From Pseudoalteromonas sp. S16_S37 (lineage in GTDB: Bacteria; Pseudomonadota; Gammaproteobacteria; Enterobacterales; Alteromonadaceae): a stretch of DNA of 64,000 nucleotides. The position numbers and the translations under genes are program-made. The stretch covers positions 122,897-186,896 of the forward strand of contig NZ_JAAUWV010000005.1 in NCBI RefSeq assembly GCF_014694405.1, given 5' to 3'. Below are positions 45,121 through 55,484 of this stretch, piece after piece. The notes under the pieces are model-generated. The model was not told where the DNA came from, searched no databases, and worked only from the letters and a program-made list of their open reading frames with translations. Position 1 is the stretch's first letter. Every line of letters begins with the position of its first letter.

Positions 45121-48100
45121 TTACTTTTTCTGTGCACGCCCTCTGATTGCAGCCGTACACATCAATATGTACAACCACCATAGTGCCCCACCAGAAGATC
45201 TACTGTGATTATTACCGCCTTGACCATCAACATTTGTACCGGTGCGTTGTACGGTAACACTCACACTGCTTGTCACTGGTGCCCCATAACCATCACTTAT
45301 GGTATAGCTAATGGTATCAGTACCGCTAAAGCCCGCCTTCGCCGTGTAAACCAACAGTGTGCCCTGTTGAATACTCACGCTTCCTTGTAATGCAGATACT
45401 TCAATAATGGTCAGTTCATCACCATCGGCGTCGCTGTCATTGGCAAGCACATCAATATTAATGCTTGCACCTGCACTTACCCGTGCAACGTCTGATTGTG
45501 CTATCGGTAATCGGTTTGCAGTGACTTGCACCTGTACCATGCCATTACTGGTTGCACCTTGCTCATCACGCACTATGTAACTCACAGTATCAACGCCTGA
45601 AAAACCAACGTTAGATATGTAACTAAGCTTGCTGCCATCAATAATACTCACTTCTCCATTATCTGCCACTGCGGTGCTCACAGCTAAGCTATCGCCGTCT
45701 GGGTCGCTGTCGTTTGCCAAAACGTCGATGATAGTTTGTTTGTGATGAAGCGCAATTACTTGCTCACCTTGTACCAATGGCGCTCGGTTACCTATTACGT
45801 CAACAATAACTTGGCTATGTGCTGTACCACCTTGACCATCGGTAATGCTGTATGTCACAACATCTACCCCCACAAAGTTTTCAGCAGCCGTGTACTTAAC
45901 TGTTTGTTGCGCCGTGATCTCAACTACGCCAAACTGCGCTGACACATGCGACAAAGTTAAAGCATCGCTGTCTGCGTCACTGTCGTTCGCAAGTACATCA
46001 ATCTCCAAGCTACTATTCCAAGACAAGATAGCACTGTCTTCGCTTGCTACTGGCTGGGTATTATCACTGAGATAAACTGCAACACCACTTGGGTCAACAA
46101 CAGTACCATTCGCCTCGCCATCAGCATCATTTGGTCCGCCATCTTGCACTAGCAGCTGCACACACCAATGACCTTCGGTTAGGCCCGCTTGCCACAGAGC
46201 ATCTCCCGGTGGTGGGCAATAACCAAATTCACCAGCGGCACTGAACACTTGGTTGTTTTCATCTTCAACAAATTCTCCCCAGCCTTTAGCTTGCGTGTAT
46301 TTGCGATAAACAGCATTAGCAGGAATAGGTAGTTGCTGAGGCAATACTAGGTTGTAGTTTTGCCCGTGCTCGGGAAGACCATACGCAATGTAGTCAAAAA
46401 TACCACCTATGTTTTTGGCTTGTGTATCACGCACAATACCTTGCTGCTCATCAGACTCTAGCTGCAAACCTCCCGTATTGCTAAGTGCAGCCACCGCACC
46501 GCGACGTAAACAGACCCCAGGGTCACCTTCTGCTAAGAACGCGGTTTGGTTACTTACTTGAGCAGGCACTACGTTACATTCGTCAATCGCATCAAGGTAG
46601 TCTGCGATACCATCCCCATCAGAGTCTTTGTAACCTTCTTCACTGTCAGGAATTAAATCTCCATCCGTGTCAAATTCACTTAAAGCGGCAAGTTGTTCAA
46701 TCACTTCTACATACACAGTCTCTGTTGCGCTCAGCACTGGCGAGCCATTATCTGTAACAATCGCTTTAATGGCATGCACACCTATAGAGACTGCAGTTGG
46801 GTCAAACACAAAACTCGCTTGCTCGCCACTCATATTGCTTAAATCTGATAACCAACTCACAGTTAGTTTATCGGCTGGGTTGGCATCTTGAGCAACGGCG
46901 TTGATAGTCACAGCACCACCAGCTTGGCTCACAGTCAAGCGAGTTTCTGCTTGCTGCTGCACGTTTAAGCTCAACGTAGGCGCAATATTGCTTTCGCGAA
47001 TACGGATAACCGTTTGCTGTTTGTTGCCAAGGTTTAAAGCCGAACTCAGTGTCACTATCACGGTTTCTTCTTGTTCAGCAATAGCATCTACTAATACCGT
47101 AAAGTTGATTGTCGCTTGTGTACCACTATAAATAGTTACGACACCGCTTTGTGCACTGTGATCACTTTGCGAAGCTGTACCACCAATAGTGTAAGGAATA
47201 TCTAATGGGTAAGTTGGTGAAACTCCATTTAGCATCACTTGTACGGTTACCTCAGACCCTTCCGTAACAACCTGATCTTTACTCAAAGAAACAAGTGGTT
47301 TTACATTCAGCAGCTGTGAAGCAATAGTTTCTAACCCAGCACTGTCTTGAGTTTGCCAATATACATTGTGCTTTCCTGGTGCAAATACCGTTTTAGCATC
47401 CACTAACGAAACTGGAAGTACATTGCCCTGACTGTCTTTAGCCGATGCAACACCTAAGTTTACTTTCGTAAATAACCCTGTTGCATTAACGGTTAAGTCA
47501 GCAGGTAAAGTGAGTGTCGGCGCTTGTGTATTGCGATTACCTTCAATAATTAAGTTAACCTGAGCATTCGCTCGACCCTTGGCACCATCAGTCACAGAGT
47601 ACGACAACGACACTGCACCAACGTAGCCTGTCGGGGCTTGATAGCTAATTATTGAATCAGTAGCGGTAGCAGTACCGAGACTTGCCGTAACCCCTTCAAT
47701 GCGCAGTGCATCACCGTCGACATCTGCATCGTTACCTAATACAGCAAGCGTATAGCTATCATTTGCTGTTTTAGTCAGTGTAATGCTGTCATCTTGCGCT
47801 GTTGGCGCATCATTGATTGGATTAACCGTTACACTAACCGTTGCAACTTCCGACGTTAGCTCTCCATCGCTGGCAATATAAGCAAAACTATCTTGACCGT
47901 TGAAGTTAGTATTTGGGGTATATACCCAACCGCCTTCAGCCGAACTTAACACCCCATTTTGTGGCTGTGTTTGTACGGTTAAAGCTAATTTATCACCTTG
48001 CTCATCACTCACTTGAGCTTCGATAACAACGCGGCCATCTTCATCTACTTTTGCTGTTTGTGGACTTGCTTTCGGCGCTGTATTGCGAACACTGACAGTT

Positions 48101-51100
48101 AAGTTAAATGGTTTTAACGCAGCGGATAGCTGACCATCAGATACAGTGATTGATACGTTGCCTGTTACACCTATATCGTCACCCGTTGGTGTGCCTGATA
48201 ACTCACCGGTTTGGGTATTAAACGACGCCCAAGTCGGCTTGTTTTCAATATTAAAGGTTAAGTTTTCACTATCAATATCTTGAGCAATAGGTGTAAAGCT
48301 ATAACTATCACCTTCAAGTACAGAGGTCGCTGGCAGACCCGAAATAGTCGGCGCATCATTAACATTAATTACGGCTAGTGAGAATGCAGGCAAGCTCGCT
48401 TGTAATTTGCCATCCGACACCGTTAGTACGATATTATTCGTCGTGCCAACATCACTTTGTACTGGTGTGCCCGACAGCCCCCCTGTTGCAGTATTTAAGC
48501 TTAGCCATGCAGGTTTGTTAGCAACGCTATAGGTGAGTTTATCACCATCAATATCAATTGCTTTAGGAGTAAAAGTATAAAGCTGGCGCTCATTTACACT
48601 GGTTCTTGGAGAGCCACTTATAGTAGGAGCATCATTAACATTGGTAACGGTCAAATCAAAGGCTGGCAGTTTTGCTGATAATTCACCATCCGATACTGAC
48701 ACCACAATACCTTTTGTAGTACCTACATCAACGTTGCCTGGTGTGCCGCTGAGCTCTCCAGTATTCTTATTGATACTTAACCATTTAGGGTTGTTCTCAA
48801 GCGCATACGCAAGTGTTTTAGAGTCAACATCTTTGCCCTCTGGTACAAAGCGATAAGCTTGATCTTGCGCTACAGTTACAGCTGGCGTACCCGTAATAGT
48901 TGGCGCGTCATTCACAGCCTTAACCACAATACTAATTGATTCAGATACTGTACCTGCAAGCGTGTCAGTTAGTTGAACTTTAACGTTTCTAGGTGTTGTT
49001 GACGGATCCTCTGAACTATTTTCATAGCTAAGCGCTCTTACCAGCGCTTGCACGATCGCGTTGCTGCCCGCAGTTAAGTTAACTGTTAGCGTATCGCTGC
49101 CAGTCACAACACCATCATTTGCAGTGCCACTTGTCTCCTCGAGGCTACCAATTACAGTGCTTTGATAACTCAACTTGCCATTGCTAATGCTAAAGTCGCC
49201 ACTGGTATCAATAGTCAGCGTATCTTCTGCTAAGCCATTCGCGGTAATTGATGCCACAAGTTTTGCACCATTACCTTGCCAGTTTGTATCACCATCCGCA
49301 TCATTGGCGGTTGCTTGGCTATCAATGATAGTCGCAGCATCGTTCTCGATGTAATTAAGTGTGGTTGCTAAGCTCAAAGTCGGCGCTGTATTCACCGTTA
49401 AGTTAATGGTCACATCCGCATTGGCTGATGTGCCGCCCTCACCATCGGCTAACACAAAACGCACCACACGATCACCCGCCGTGCCGGCTGAGTCTTGGCT
49501 ATTGTCATATTCAATGGCATTGATAACTGCTGCCACAACGGCATTGGTGGCATTGCTGTTGAAGGTAATAATTAGGTTATTGCCATTGCTACCACCGGTG
49601 TAACTACCCACACTGGTTTGGTTATATTCAACCTGACCATTGTTCAATGAGATTTCAGCGCTGCTGTCATCAATCGCTAAAACATCTTCCGCAGTTTGTG
49701 CACCACTGGCAATCGATACCGTTAACACGCCACCATTGAACGTATCGGTATCTATGTCTGTCACCGTTACTGCACTGTTTTGATTTACAATCACAAAGCT
49801 TTGCGCTGAAGCGTTGTAATCAAACTGCTCGCCATTAAGGTTATTGATTATCGGCGCATCGTTTACATCGGTAATATCAATATTCACTGTTGCCAGCTGC
49901 CCTGAACTACTACCGTCACTGCCGCTGATAGTGATCAATGCTTGGTCATTACCTTGGCTGTTACTCTCACCTGTGTATGTAAGATTTGAAGCAGTATTGA
50001 GGTAGGTATCAATCGCACTTGGTGATCCTGTTAAAGTAATGGTTTTACCGTCTTGCGATAAGCTTGCCGTCACCCCAACACTTGCACCGTCAGCTGGCGT
50101 TCCAAACAATCCCTTGTCCACTTTGATCGTTAATGTCACGCTCGCGCTATCAGGGTCAATAAGCGTCAGAGCCGATAAATCCAAGTTTGAGCTGGCATCT
50201 TCTATCACCAAAACATTGGCAGGTGGTGTCGTAACAGACACAGCATCATTAACTGGATACACGGTAAAATTGAAGGTTTGCCCAGTCACTGGTGCCGCAT
50301 TGTCCTCACCGCCATCAGCGAGCGAAAACATAAAGCTGTCTGATTTGGTTTCGCTGCCATCATGCACATAAATTAACATGATGTCGTCGACATTTTTTTG
50401 CGTGAAGGTTGCATTGAGCGTTAGCTTTTCGCTGTCAACTGGGTTTCTATCTGTATTTGCATCAATATACAAATGGCCATGTGATGGCAACGTCGTCACT
50501 GTATAAGTTAAACCTTCGCTGTCATCGTCTACATCTTCAGCCATGAAGCGATCTTTAAGGATAAAGCCTTTGCTACCTTCGCTTATGCTCAAGCCACGGT
50601 TACTTTTGACTGTAGGCGCATCATTAACAGAAGTGATGGTAATTGTTGCTGTATCAGAGGCATTTGAGAATGCGGTCGAGCCACCTTTACTGGTCGCATC
50701 CGTTACATCACCTGTGGTGCCAGCAGACTTATCCCATGCCACAAAAGTTATGCTTGATGTACCGTTGTAATTTGCATTTGGTACAAAACGAACTCTATGT
50801 GTATTCACACCACTGAGCGACCCATCTAGCAGACGAGCCGCTGTTGTTAAGTCAACATTTTGGCTTGATGTCGTACTGAAATCACTCCAGTTGCTGCCGT
50901 TATCCGTGCTGTATTGCCACATGCCGTTGCGGTTATCAATGCCAGTAACCGCAATAGCTTCAACCGCACTACCGTCAACATCACCTATCGAGCTATCAAC
51001 CACCAAGGTTGCAATGCCACTTCCAGTGTTACTCGTACTCGAAATGTCTTCTGTAATGGTTGTGAATACCGGCGTTTGAGAATCATCTAACGTTGGCGCA

Positions 51101-54100
51101 TCGTTCACTTCCGTAATGCTAACAACAGCTTGGTTTGTACCCGTACTACTTGTTACACCATCGTTAAATGCCCAAGTAAGCGTAGCTGAGGCACCCGGTG
51201 CTTCTGAGCTATTTGAGTAGGTGATACTTTGCAATACACCAGCAACGATTGACGTTGTGGCACTGCTGTTGAAGGTCAGTTTCAAGGTACCCGCACTATT
51301 GGTGGTAACGGTACCAACGGCAACACTGCTGTACTCAAAACTTTGGCCTTCAACTAACGCCCCTAACGAACCTGTATTAGCAAAAACATCGCTGCCGTTA
51401 GCACCACCAGCTCGGACAATGGTAACGCTCGCACCATCATAGTTACCATTGTTGCTATTAAGTGCATCCAGTTCAGTATCCGATACTGTAACGTTGGCAT
51501 CCAACACCACTGCTGAACCATTTTCAGTAAATATGGGTGTGCCATCAAGGCTTGTAAAGACTGGCGCGTCGTTTTCATCCAACGTAATAGTCACCGTTTG
51601 TGTACCAGATTCCACGGCGTTATTGGTTGTAACTGCTGAAATATCGATGATCACAGTTTCGTTGTCATCAATAACACTGTCGTCAACGGCAGTTACTTTA
51701 AATGTTTGAGAAGCACTGCCCGCAGCAATCGTCACGCTGTTGCTGATGTTGTCAGATACACTGTAGTCAGTGCCTGAGCCCGTTGCTGTGCCTGTAATAT
51801 CGATACTCACCGTCACTGCATTGGTAGCATTCACTGCGTTGCCAGCTGCATCTTTCAGAGCAAGCGTCACCGTAGCAATGCCGCCTTTTTCACTGACCGT
51901 TGTATTATCAACACTCAGTTCAACATTCGGTGCAACCGTAAAGGCAAAACCTGTATTGTCACTAAAACCAGCAAAAGCATTGCCGTTTTGATCGGTTAAA
52001 AAGCCTGAGTCCATGCGCACTGCATAGCTCACACCCGCAGACAAGTTCGCACCGGGGTTCAGTGTTAACGTGTCACCAGATAAACTAGCCGCACCGCCAT
52101 TACTACCCGTTATAGCACCACCATTAATGGTAAAAGTTTCAATCACATTGCCGTTACTATCTACTAAGGTGATCGTGCCGCTCGTGCCCAACTTCATCGT
52201 TTCAGAGAACTTAAGCGTTAAGCCACCACTTGCTGAAACACCAAAACCACTATTGGCGGTAGAAGAGCCCGCAGTATCAATGCTAGGTGCAACCCCATCA
52301 ATAACTAGGGCCTTGTTGGCAGCAATCGAGTTGGCCGCACTCGGTGTTGCTAGTGTCAATGTTGCATCATTACCTGCCGTATCTTTAATTGTGCCACCGT
52401 TGAGATTTAGCGCAGTCGTTGAAACATAATCAAGGTCGCCGCTGACATCACCCGTTTGCACTGTGTAGTTAAAGGTCACAACAGAATCAGATGCTGAAGT
52501 GAAGTTGACAACTCTATCAACATCACCGGTTTCAAGCGTTAAAGTGGGTGTGCCTGTTACAGCGATATTTTCAGAAAACGTCACCTGAATCGCAATTTCA
52601 TCACCCACTTTATAAGTACCATCGGCTTTTGAGGAGGAAACACTCGAAACCGTAGGGGCAATGGTATCAACCAGTACGTTGTCAGTATTAACGCTACTTA
52701 GCGTGGTATCAAAGGTATTGCCTGCCGTATCGTTCAGCACCGCGTTATTCAGTGCAAAACTGGTGATATTGATTCCATCTAAATCTTCATCGCCTTGCAC
52801 CACAGTATAAGAGAACTGTAATTCGCTAGTAGGCGATGTGGTTGTGCTGGTATCGAGTGCAACCGTTTTGCTACCAATGGTCAGGTTAAGTTGAGGCTTA
52901 CCTGCAGAAGTATTGAGCGTCACCGCCTCAGATAACTGCGCGGTAAAATCAAGCGATTCACCCAATATATAGGTTTTATTGCTCGGTGGCGTCAGCGAAG
53001 ACACTTTGGGTTGCGTGGTATCAACACGTATACCCGTTAAATCAGCCACATTGGCGAGCGATACATTTAAACTATTGCCCGACGCATCTTGGATAGTACC
53101 ACCATTAGTATCTACCACACTGCCAAGCTCTAGGCCATCTGTATCATTATCGCCAGCCTGTACTGTGTATCTAAAAGTCAGCGCGGTTTTGCTGCTGTCA
53201 CTACTATGGTAGCTTGCGTAACGCGTTGTGCTCCCCACTTTTAGGGCAATACGCGCAGTACCTGAGGTTGTGGTTACATCCAATGCTTCAGATACATTGA
53301 CCACAAAATCAATGGTGTCATTTTCTTTATAGCTTGCACTCGTGGACGTAGTAACCGAGCTTACCGTCGGCTTAATTGTATCAACCGTGATGGTAAAGGT
53401 TTTTTCAGCAGAGGTATCCACCCCATCGTTGGCCGTACCGCCATTATCTTGTACTTGCACCGCGATAGTGGCAGTACCACTCACATTCACAGCTGGCGTG
53501 TAAGACAATTGGCCACTGGTGTTAATTGATATATTTGACACCACATTATTGGCATCACTTTGTTCACTCACCAGGTAACTACTGACCGATTGTACTGCGT
53601 TCGCGTCACCATCACTGCTCATCGACGCAAAGTTAGCAACCACTTGTTGATTACCCGCTGCTGCGTCTCCCCCAATTGAAATATTGCTACCCAAGCTCAA
53701 CGTTGGCGCATCATTCACTTCGGTAATATCAAGGTTAACCGTTGGGTTACTCGCAAGGTTACTGTTGCCATCATAGGCTGTTATGGTGATCAGCGCTTGG
53801 TTGTCACCACTGGCATCACTCACTGATTTATAAGTGATATTGCTTGCGGTATCTAAAAAGGCGTTAATATTCGCGGCACTGCCAACGAGGGTGATCATTT
53901 TTTTATCACTCGAAAGTGCGCGGCTAGTTAACGTCCCCGCGCTCGATAAGCTTTCAAATGTGCCGTTATTGACCGTTAAAGTCACGGTGAGCGCATCGTT
54001 TTCAGCGTCAGCAAATTCAACTGCAGATAGAGTAACGTTACTTGCAGTATCTTCTAACACACTAATATCTGACGGCGCGCCAGATACGGTTGGAGCTGAA

Positions 54101-54669
54101 TTTAATTGCGCATTGACATTGTCAACGATCAAACTGAGGAATGATACGTTAAAAATAAAATTCCCTCGACCGGATTCGAATACTGTAAATTCAATAGAAG
54201 AGACGCCAGCAACCGGTTGAAAAGAACCAAAAAGGTCAGCTAAACCGGCCGAAGTACTGTTTGAAAGCCGAGTTTGCTCCGACAATTTAAGCGTTGAAAG
54301 CGTATCACCATTGGCATTTTTAAAAACGACTTGAGTAGCTGCAGTCAGTTCGACTAGTGTTGAATCATAAGCATGTATTTTAATATCGGTGACATCAAAG
54401 TGTGTCACATTGTTGCCGTCGGCTTTAAATATAAAAGTTTGTGGTGACCCCGCAATATAAGGGTTAATACTTTCAACACCATAATCTTTTAAACTGTTGG
54501 GTACTAAATAACCGCTATGACCCGTCACGGTTCTAAATCCAGTGCCGCCGGAGTCGGTTCCATCTATATTATCAAAACTAATTGTTTGCGCAGCGTAGGC
54601 CTTACCAACAAGAGAAATTGACGCAAAAATCAAGGCACTTAACACATTAAACATTTGTTTAACGTTCAT
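45121..54669 (-). CDS. Giant multidomain surface protein (3182 aa) with C-terminal GlyGly-CTERM-like tail
   Basis: Probable cell-surface adhesin. The start follows AAGGAGG with six-base spacing. Signal peptide residues 1-27 (VLSALIFASISLVGKAYA). Order, positions approximate: N-terminal domain 28-190; cadherin/VCBS-like domains; three related Ig-like domains with 'VDT..P.VSS' (425-790); SbsA-like Ig (786-906); Calx-beta (910-1006); a module shared with the 3771-residue protein (1034-1193); several cadherin-like domains; four putative-Ig units with SGTP (1920-2190); HYR (2386-2446); Calx-beta (2459-2550); calcium-type DTDGDLIPDSEEGYKDSDGD (2668-2690); choice-of-anchor U (2704-2866); three cadherin-like units; and the sorting tail SSGGALWWLYILMC...RGRAQKK (last 30 residues). 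Last gene of cassette 2; unlike its paralog it ends at the sorting tail. Confidence 0.88.
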   Translation of the reverse strand: MNVKQMFNVLSALIFASISLVGKAYAAQTISFDNIDGTDSGGTGFRTVTGHSGYLVPNSLKDYGVESINPYIAGSPQTFIFKADGNNVTHFDVTDIKIHAYDSTLVELTAATQVVFKNANGDTLSTLKLSEQTRLSNSTSAGLADLFGSFQPVAGVSSIEFTVFESGRGNFIFNVSFLSLIVDNVNAQLNSAPTVSGAPSDISVLEDTASNVTLSAVEFADAENDALTVTLTVNNGTFESLSSAGTLTSRALSSDKKMITLVGSAANINAFLDTASNITYKSVSDASGDNQALITITAYDGNSNLASNPTVNLDITEVNDAPTLSLGSNISIGGDAAAGNQQVVANFASMSSDGDANAVQSVSSYLVSEQSDANNVVSNISINTSGQLSYTPAVNVSGTATIAVQVQDNGGTANDGVDTSAEKTFTITVDTIKPTVSSVTTSTSASYKENDTIDFVVNVSEALDVTTTSGTARIALKVGSTTRYASYHSSDSSKTALTFRYTVQAGDNDTDGLELGSVVDTNGGTIQDASGNSLNVSLANVADLTGIRVDTTQPKVSSLTPPSNKTYILGESLDFTAQLSEAVTLNTSAGKPQLNLTIGSKTVALDTSTTTSPTSELQFSYTVVQGDEDLDGINITSFALNNAVLNDTAGNTFDTTLSSVNTDNVLVDTIAPTVSSVSSSKADGTYKVGDEIAIQVTFSENIAVTGTPTLTLETGDVDRVVNFTSASDSVVTFNYTVQTGDVSGDLDYVSTTALNLNGGTIKDTAGNDATLTLATPSAANSIAANKALVIDGVAPSIDTAGSSTANSGFGVSASGGLTLKFSETMKLGTSGTITLVDSNGNVIETFTINGGAITGSNGGAASLSGDTLTLNPGANLSAGVSYAVRMDSGFLTDQNGNAFAGFSDNTGFAFTVAPNVELSVDNTTVSEKGGIATVTLALKDAAGNAVNATNAVTVSIDITGTATGSGTDYSVSDNISNSVTIAAGSASQTFKVTAVDDSVIDDNETVIIDISAVTTNNAVESGTQTVTITLDENDAPVFTSLDGTPIFTENGSAVVLDANVTVSDTELDALNSNNGNYDGASVTIVRAGGANGSDVFANTGSLGALVEGQSFEYSSVAVGTVTTNSAGTLKLTFNSSATTSIVAGVLQSITYSNSSEAPGASATLTWAFNDGVTSSTGTNQAVVSITEVNDAPTLDDSQTPVFTTITEDISSTSNTGSGIATLVVDSSIGDVDGSAVEAIAVTGIDNRNGMWQYSTDNGSNWSDFSTTSSQNVDLTTAARLLDGSLSGVNTHRVRFVPNANYNGTSSITFVAWDKSAGTTGDVTDATSKGGSTAFSNASDTATITITSVNDAPTVKSNRGLSISEGSKGFILKDRFMAEDVDDDSEGLTYTVTTLPSHGHLYIDANTDRNPVDSEKLTLNATFTQKNVDDIMLIYVHDGSETKSDSFMFSLADGGEDNAAPVTGQTFNFTVYPVNDAVSVTTPPANVLVIEDASSNLDLSALTLIDPDSASVTLTIKVDKGLFGTPADGASVGVTASLSQDGKTITLTGSPSAIDTYLNTASNLTYTGESNSQGNDQALITISGSDGSSSGQLATVNIDITDVNDAPIINNLNGEQFDYNASAQSFVIVNQNSAVTVTDIDTDTFNGGVLTVSIASGAQTAEDVLAIDDSSAEISLNNGQVEYNQTSVGSYTGGSNGNNLIITFNSNATNAVVAAVINAIEYDNSQDSAGTAGDRVVRFVLADGEGGTSANADVTINLTVNTAPTLSLATTLNYIENDAATIIDSQATANDADGDTNWQGNGAKLVASITANGLAEDTLTIDTSGDFSISNGKLSYQSTVIGSLEETSGTANDGVVTGSDTLTVNLTAGSNAIVQALVRALSYENSSEDPSTTPRNVKVQLTDTLAGTVSESISIVVKAVNDAPTITGTPAVTVAQDQAYRFVPEGKDVDSKTLAYALENNPKWLSINKNTGELSGTPGNVDVGTTKGIVVSVSDGELSAKLPAFDLTVTNVNDAPTISGSPRTSVNERQLYTFTPKAIDIDGDKLTYSVANKPAWLSLNTATGGLSGTPVQSDVGTTNNIVLTVSDGKLQASLPAFSLAVINVNDAPTISGLPATSVLEGDSYSFTPIAQDIDSENLTFNIENKPTWASFNTQTGELSGTPTGDDIGVTGNVSITVSDGQLSAALKPFNLTVSVRNTAPKASPQTAKVDEDGRVVIEAQVSDEQGDKLALTVQTQPQNGVLSSAEGGWVYTPNTNFNGQDSFAYIASDGELTSEVATVSVTVNPINDAPTAQDDSITLTKTANDSYTLAVLGNDADVDGDALRIEGVTASLGTATATDSIISYQAPTGYVGAVSLSYSVTDGAKGRANAQVNLIIEGNRNTQAPTLTLPADLTVNATGLFTKVNLGVASAKDSQGNVLPVSLVDAKTVFAPGKHNVYWQTQDSAGLETIASQLLNVKPLVSLSKDQVVTEGSEVTVQVMLNGVSPTYPLDIPYTIGGTASQSDHSAQSGVVTIYSGTQATINFTVLVDAIAEQEETVIVTLSSALNLGNKQQTVIRIRESNIAPTLSLNVQQQAETRLTVSQAGGAVTINAVAQDANPADKLTVSWLSDLSNMSGEQASFVFDPTAVSIGVHAIKAIVTDNGSPVLSATETVYVEVIEQLAALSEFDTDGDLIPDSEEGYKDSDGDGIADYLDAIDECNVVPAQVSNQTAFLAEGDPGVCLRRGAVAALSNTGGLQLESDEQQGIVRDTQAKNIGGIFDYIAYGLPEHGQNYNLVLPQQLPIPANAVYRKYTQAKGWGEFVEDENNQVFSAAGEFGYCPPPGDALWQAGLTEGHWCVQLLVQDGGPNDADGEANGTVVDPSGVAVYLSDNTQPVASEDSAILSWNSSLEIDVLANDSDADSDALTLSHVSAQFGVVEITAQQTVKYTAAENFVGVDVVTYSITDGQGGTAHSQVIVDVIGNRAPLVQGEQVIALHHKQTIIDVLANDSDPDGDSLAVSTAVADNGEVSIIDGSKLSYISNVGFSGVDTVSYIVRDEQGATSNGMVQVQVTANRLPIAQSDVARVSAGASINIDVLANDSDADGDELTIIEVSALQGSVSIQQGTLLVYTAKAGFSGTDTISYTISDGYGAPVTSSVSVTVQRTGTNVDGQGGNNHSRSSGGALWWLYILMCTAAIRGRAQKK

Positions 54670-54778
54670 TGAAAACCTCCTTTTTCATGCATATGTTCAA
54701 TCAAGCCGAGCTCAAAAGAGCCCACCTTCATCCAGCTGAGATACATATAGATTTCCTCAAAAATCAAAAAATAAAGAA

Positions 54779-54798
54779 GGCGCTTAGAATTAAGCGCC
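54779..54798 (-). terminator. Hairpin terminator between tail-collar gene and giant gene of cassette 2
   Basis: GGCGCTTA (54779-54786) and TAAGCGCC (54791-54798) form a perfect 8-bp stem around GAAT. On the minus strand it is followed by TTCTTTATTTTTT. It lies in the 137-base gap before the 3182-residue gene and could reduce read-through into it. Confidence 0.65.
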
Positions 54799-54806
54799 AA
54801 AAAACA

Positions 54807-55466
54807 TTAACTACGTGTTGGGTAAAGCCCTATATTGGCAATGACAAACTTTGTGACTGAGCTCGGTTGACAATTATAAATAGGCATTGCTCCACCAGTA
54901 TTTTGCACGCCCACTTTCACTTGCACAGCAGTTTGTGCCTGATGAAAAGTCCCAGATATTTCCACAGCATCTTGCGCCATTTTCACATCTGAGGTAGTTG
55001 AATAAGCTTTACTGATAGGTGTTTTAGCTAAACCATTTACAACTTCACCAGTAGCCCAATACGCACCCTCTGCATCATCGGTATCACCCAAGCCGTTTTT
55101 AGCGTTCACTGTTAAAGTACCAGCAAAACCATCCACTGTAGTTGTAGCTTGTGCTTCTGCTACGGCCAAGTGATAATGTGACGGCATCTGAGAAACCGTT
55201 AAAACGTTATATTCAGCGCCAAATAGGTTACCTTGTACTCTAGGCGTTAAGCCTGTTCCGTAACCATCACCCACCGCAGCACGACCACGAAAGTCGGGCA
55301 AACCAAAGGTTGAGCGACCGTCACCACCGTACGCCGTCCCCAACAAAGAGAACATAGTCGATTGAGTAGCAATACTTACAAGCCCTCCTGTACACGAAAA
55401 ATAACCGCGCGGTACAAAGTGGTATGCCACCATTTCGATATCACCAATTTTTGCATCTATACTCAT
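54807..55466 (-). CDS. Phage tail-collar domain protein (microcystin-dependent-protein type), paralog
   Basis: The 219-residue protein has the tail-collar domain at its N-terminus: KIGDIEMVAYHFVPRGYFSC, GGLVSIATQSTMFSLLGTAY, GGDGRSTFGLPDFRGRAAVG, and then AEYNVLTVSQMPSHYHLAVA. The C-terminal half differs from the 204-residue paralog and is Ala/Thr/Val-rich, ending NIGLYPTRS (compare VYPSRA in the paralog). No signal peptide is seen. It lies 18 bases after the formyltransferase-like gene and before the giant gene of cassette 2. Confidence 0.87.
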   Translation of the reverse strand: MSIDAKIGDIEMVAYHFVPRGYFSCTGGLVSIATQSTMFSLLGTAYGGDGRSTFGLPDFRGRAAVGDGYGTGLTPRVQGNLFGAEYNVLTVSQMPSHYHLAVAEAQATTTVDGFAGTLTVNAKNGLGDTDDAEGAYWATGEVVNGLAKTPISKAYSTTSDVKMAQDAVEISGTFHQAQTAVQVKVGVQNTGGAMPIYNCQPSSVTKFVIANIGLYPTRS

Positions 55467-55484
55467 GTTTTTCTTCCTTCTTTA

